This document shows positions 63,245 through 64,000 of a stretch of DNA of 64,000 nucleotides, in pieces. Source of the stretch: Hyphomicrobiales bacterium. Its GTDB lineage: Bacteria > Pseudomonadota > Alphaproteobacteria > Rhizobiales > Beijerinckiaceae. Position 1 is the stretch's first letter, and the number at the start of each line of letters is the position of its first letter. The notes beneath the pieces were generated by a model that saw only the letters and a list, made by a program, of their open reading frames with translations, was not told the origin of the DNA and did not search any database. Where the stretch lies: the NCBI GenBank assembly GCA_900473415.1, contig UCLR01000008.1, positions 1 to 64,000 of the forward strand, read 5' to 3'. The position numbers and the translations under genes were made by a program.

Positions 63245-64000
63245 TCAGCGAGCCGCGATCTGTTGCGCCCTCAGGCGCTCACGATGGGCCGTATAGAGGC
63301 CGGATGCGGCGATGATCACCGCACCGACATAGGTCCACAGATCCGGCAATGCCGACCAGAGGATATAGCCGGCCAGCGTCGCCCAGAGCAGCTGGATATA
63401 AGAGAAGGGCGCCAGCAGCGAGGCGCCGGCGAAGCGGAAGGCGACGATCACCAGCCAATGACCGGCCGTTGAGACCGCCCCGATGAAGATGCCGATCAGC
63501 GCGATCTCGACTGTCGGCTCGGTCCAGTGCAGCGGCAGGAGCACCGTCATCAGCAACGCCCCGAAGACGGTGGAATAGGTCACCGTCGCGATCGGATTCT
63601 CCGTGCCGCTCATCAGCCGGGTGATGATGAGGGAAAAGGCCCAGCATAGCGAGGAGAGGACGGGCAGGAGCGAGGCGAGCTGGAACCCTGCCCCGCCCGG
63701 CCTGACCACGATCAGCACGCCGATCAGTCCGATGGTAGTGGCGAGCCAGCGCCGCCAGCCGACCCGCTCGCCGAGCATCGGGATCGACAGGGCCGTCACG
63801 AAGAGCGGCGCGACGAAGCTCGTCGCCGTCGCATCCGCGATGGGCAGGTACTTGAGGGAAGAGACAAACAGCATCGAGGAGCCGATCAGGCCGATGCCCC
63901 GTAGGAGATGCATGCCGGCACGCCGCGTCCGCAGCGTGGCCGAGCGCCGCTGCCAGCCAATGATCGCCAGCAGGAACAGCGCCGAGGTGGCGTAGCGCAG
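63245..64000 (-). CDS. DMT-superfamily (EamA) transporter, 5' end outside window
   Basis: At least 251 residues, read leftward, with the N-terminus beyond the right edge: the frame stays open from 63913 through 64000. The visible part has about eight hydrophobic segments, with the EamA motif in each half (SSLKYLPIADATATSFVAPLF and, in the second half, AGASLLAPFSYIQLLWATLAGYILW, quoted here in short pieces). It resembles RhaT/YdcZ-type drug/metabolite transporters. The substrate is unknown. It is convergent with the TetR gene by 11 bases. Confidence 0.85.
   Translation of the reverse strand: MRYATSALFLLAIIGWQRRSATLRTRRAGMHLLRGIGLIGSSMLFVSSLKYLPIADATATSFVAPLFVTALSIPMLGERVGWRRWLATTIGLIGVLIVVRPGGAGFQLASLLPVLSSLCWAFSLIITRLMSGTENPIATVTYSTVFGALLMTVLLPLHWTEPTVEIALIGIFIGAVSTAGHWLVIVAFRFAGASLLAPFSYIQLLWATLAGYILWSALPDLWTYVGAVIIAASGLYTAHRERLRAQQIAAR

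Overview
The window is about 64 kb of GC-rich chromosomal DNA (by eye roughly two-thirds G+C) densely packed with genes on both strands. The gene set points to an alphaproteobacterium of the Hyphomicrobiales (Rhizobiales): an Irr-type iron regulator beside bfr and bfd with Irr-like boxes, a hemD/mic60/hemY heme locus, DUF2125 and MJ0042-type proteins, RpoH of the alphaproteobacterial type, and nested GTCAT...ATGAC palindromic intergenic repeats. A Bosea-like genus is my best guess from protein style; it is inference, not a database result. I see no tRNA, rRNA, CRISPR array, insertion sequence or prophage.

Layout. 1-4404: a branched-chain amino-acid type ABC operon read leftward (livG, livF, binding protein, livH, livM; livM runs off the left edge). 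5111-14740: a carbohydrate or sugar-acid locus with a LacI regulator, two beta-hydroxyacid dehydrogenases, a complete CUT1 ABC transporter, an FCD-type GntR regulator and a D-2-hydroxyacid dehydrogenase. 14725-16542: a tandem Inh-domain exported protein and a DUF533/TerB-like protein. 16700-22314: a UbiA-type phosphoribosyltransferase plus DprE1-like oxidase (lipid-linked pentose chemistry), then a convergent operon of a class III aminotransferase, an SDR epimerase and an SMR-type membrane protein. 22573-27451: an unknown protein, a 24-residue membrane peptide, a two-gene ABC exporter, an exported methyltransferase and an APC permease. 27647-30114: prfC and an OmpW-type porin behind a perfect FNR/FixK box. 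30192-33975: two Lrp/AsnC regulators, each divergent from a sulfur amino-acid enzyme (cysteine dioxygenase; a cystathionine gamma-synthase-family enzyme), with a GH19 lysozyme/chitinase between. 34120-42278: tspO, a response regulator, hpt, a zinc-ribbon protein, ftsEX with a DUF218 protein and an acyltransferase, a ChaC-like protein and a DUF2125 protein.

42335-48172 is read leftward: a HemD-Mic60 fusion, hemY, rluD and rpoH. Divergent from it, 48484-52845 is a tightly overlapping run (tsaD, gpsA, an L,D-transpeptidase, a small protein, an EVE protein and a phosphodiester glycosidase-like protein). 53039-57672 holds acs, a second Inh-type lipoprotein, a GNAT acetyltransferase and a double cold-shock protein. 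57874-59384 is an iron cassette (bfr, bfd, irr) with two Irr-box candidates. 59599-63233 is an EmrAB-type efflux pair with a divergent TetR regulator and two near-identical palindromic operators. The right edge cuts a DMT/EamA transporter.

Most of the window is housekeeping or ordinary accessory metabolism. The points most worth a second look are the HemD-Mic60 fusion, the UbiA/DprE1-like pair with the drug-target cysteine apparently replaced, the exported SAM methyltransferase, the tandem protease-inhibitor-like protein, the 24-residue conserved-looking membrane peptide, and the well-defined regulatory sites (FNR, Irr, TetR).
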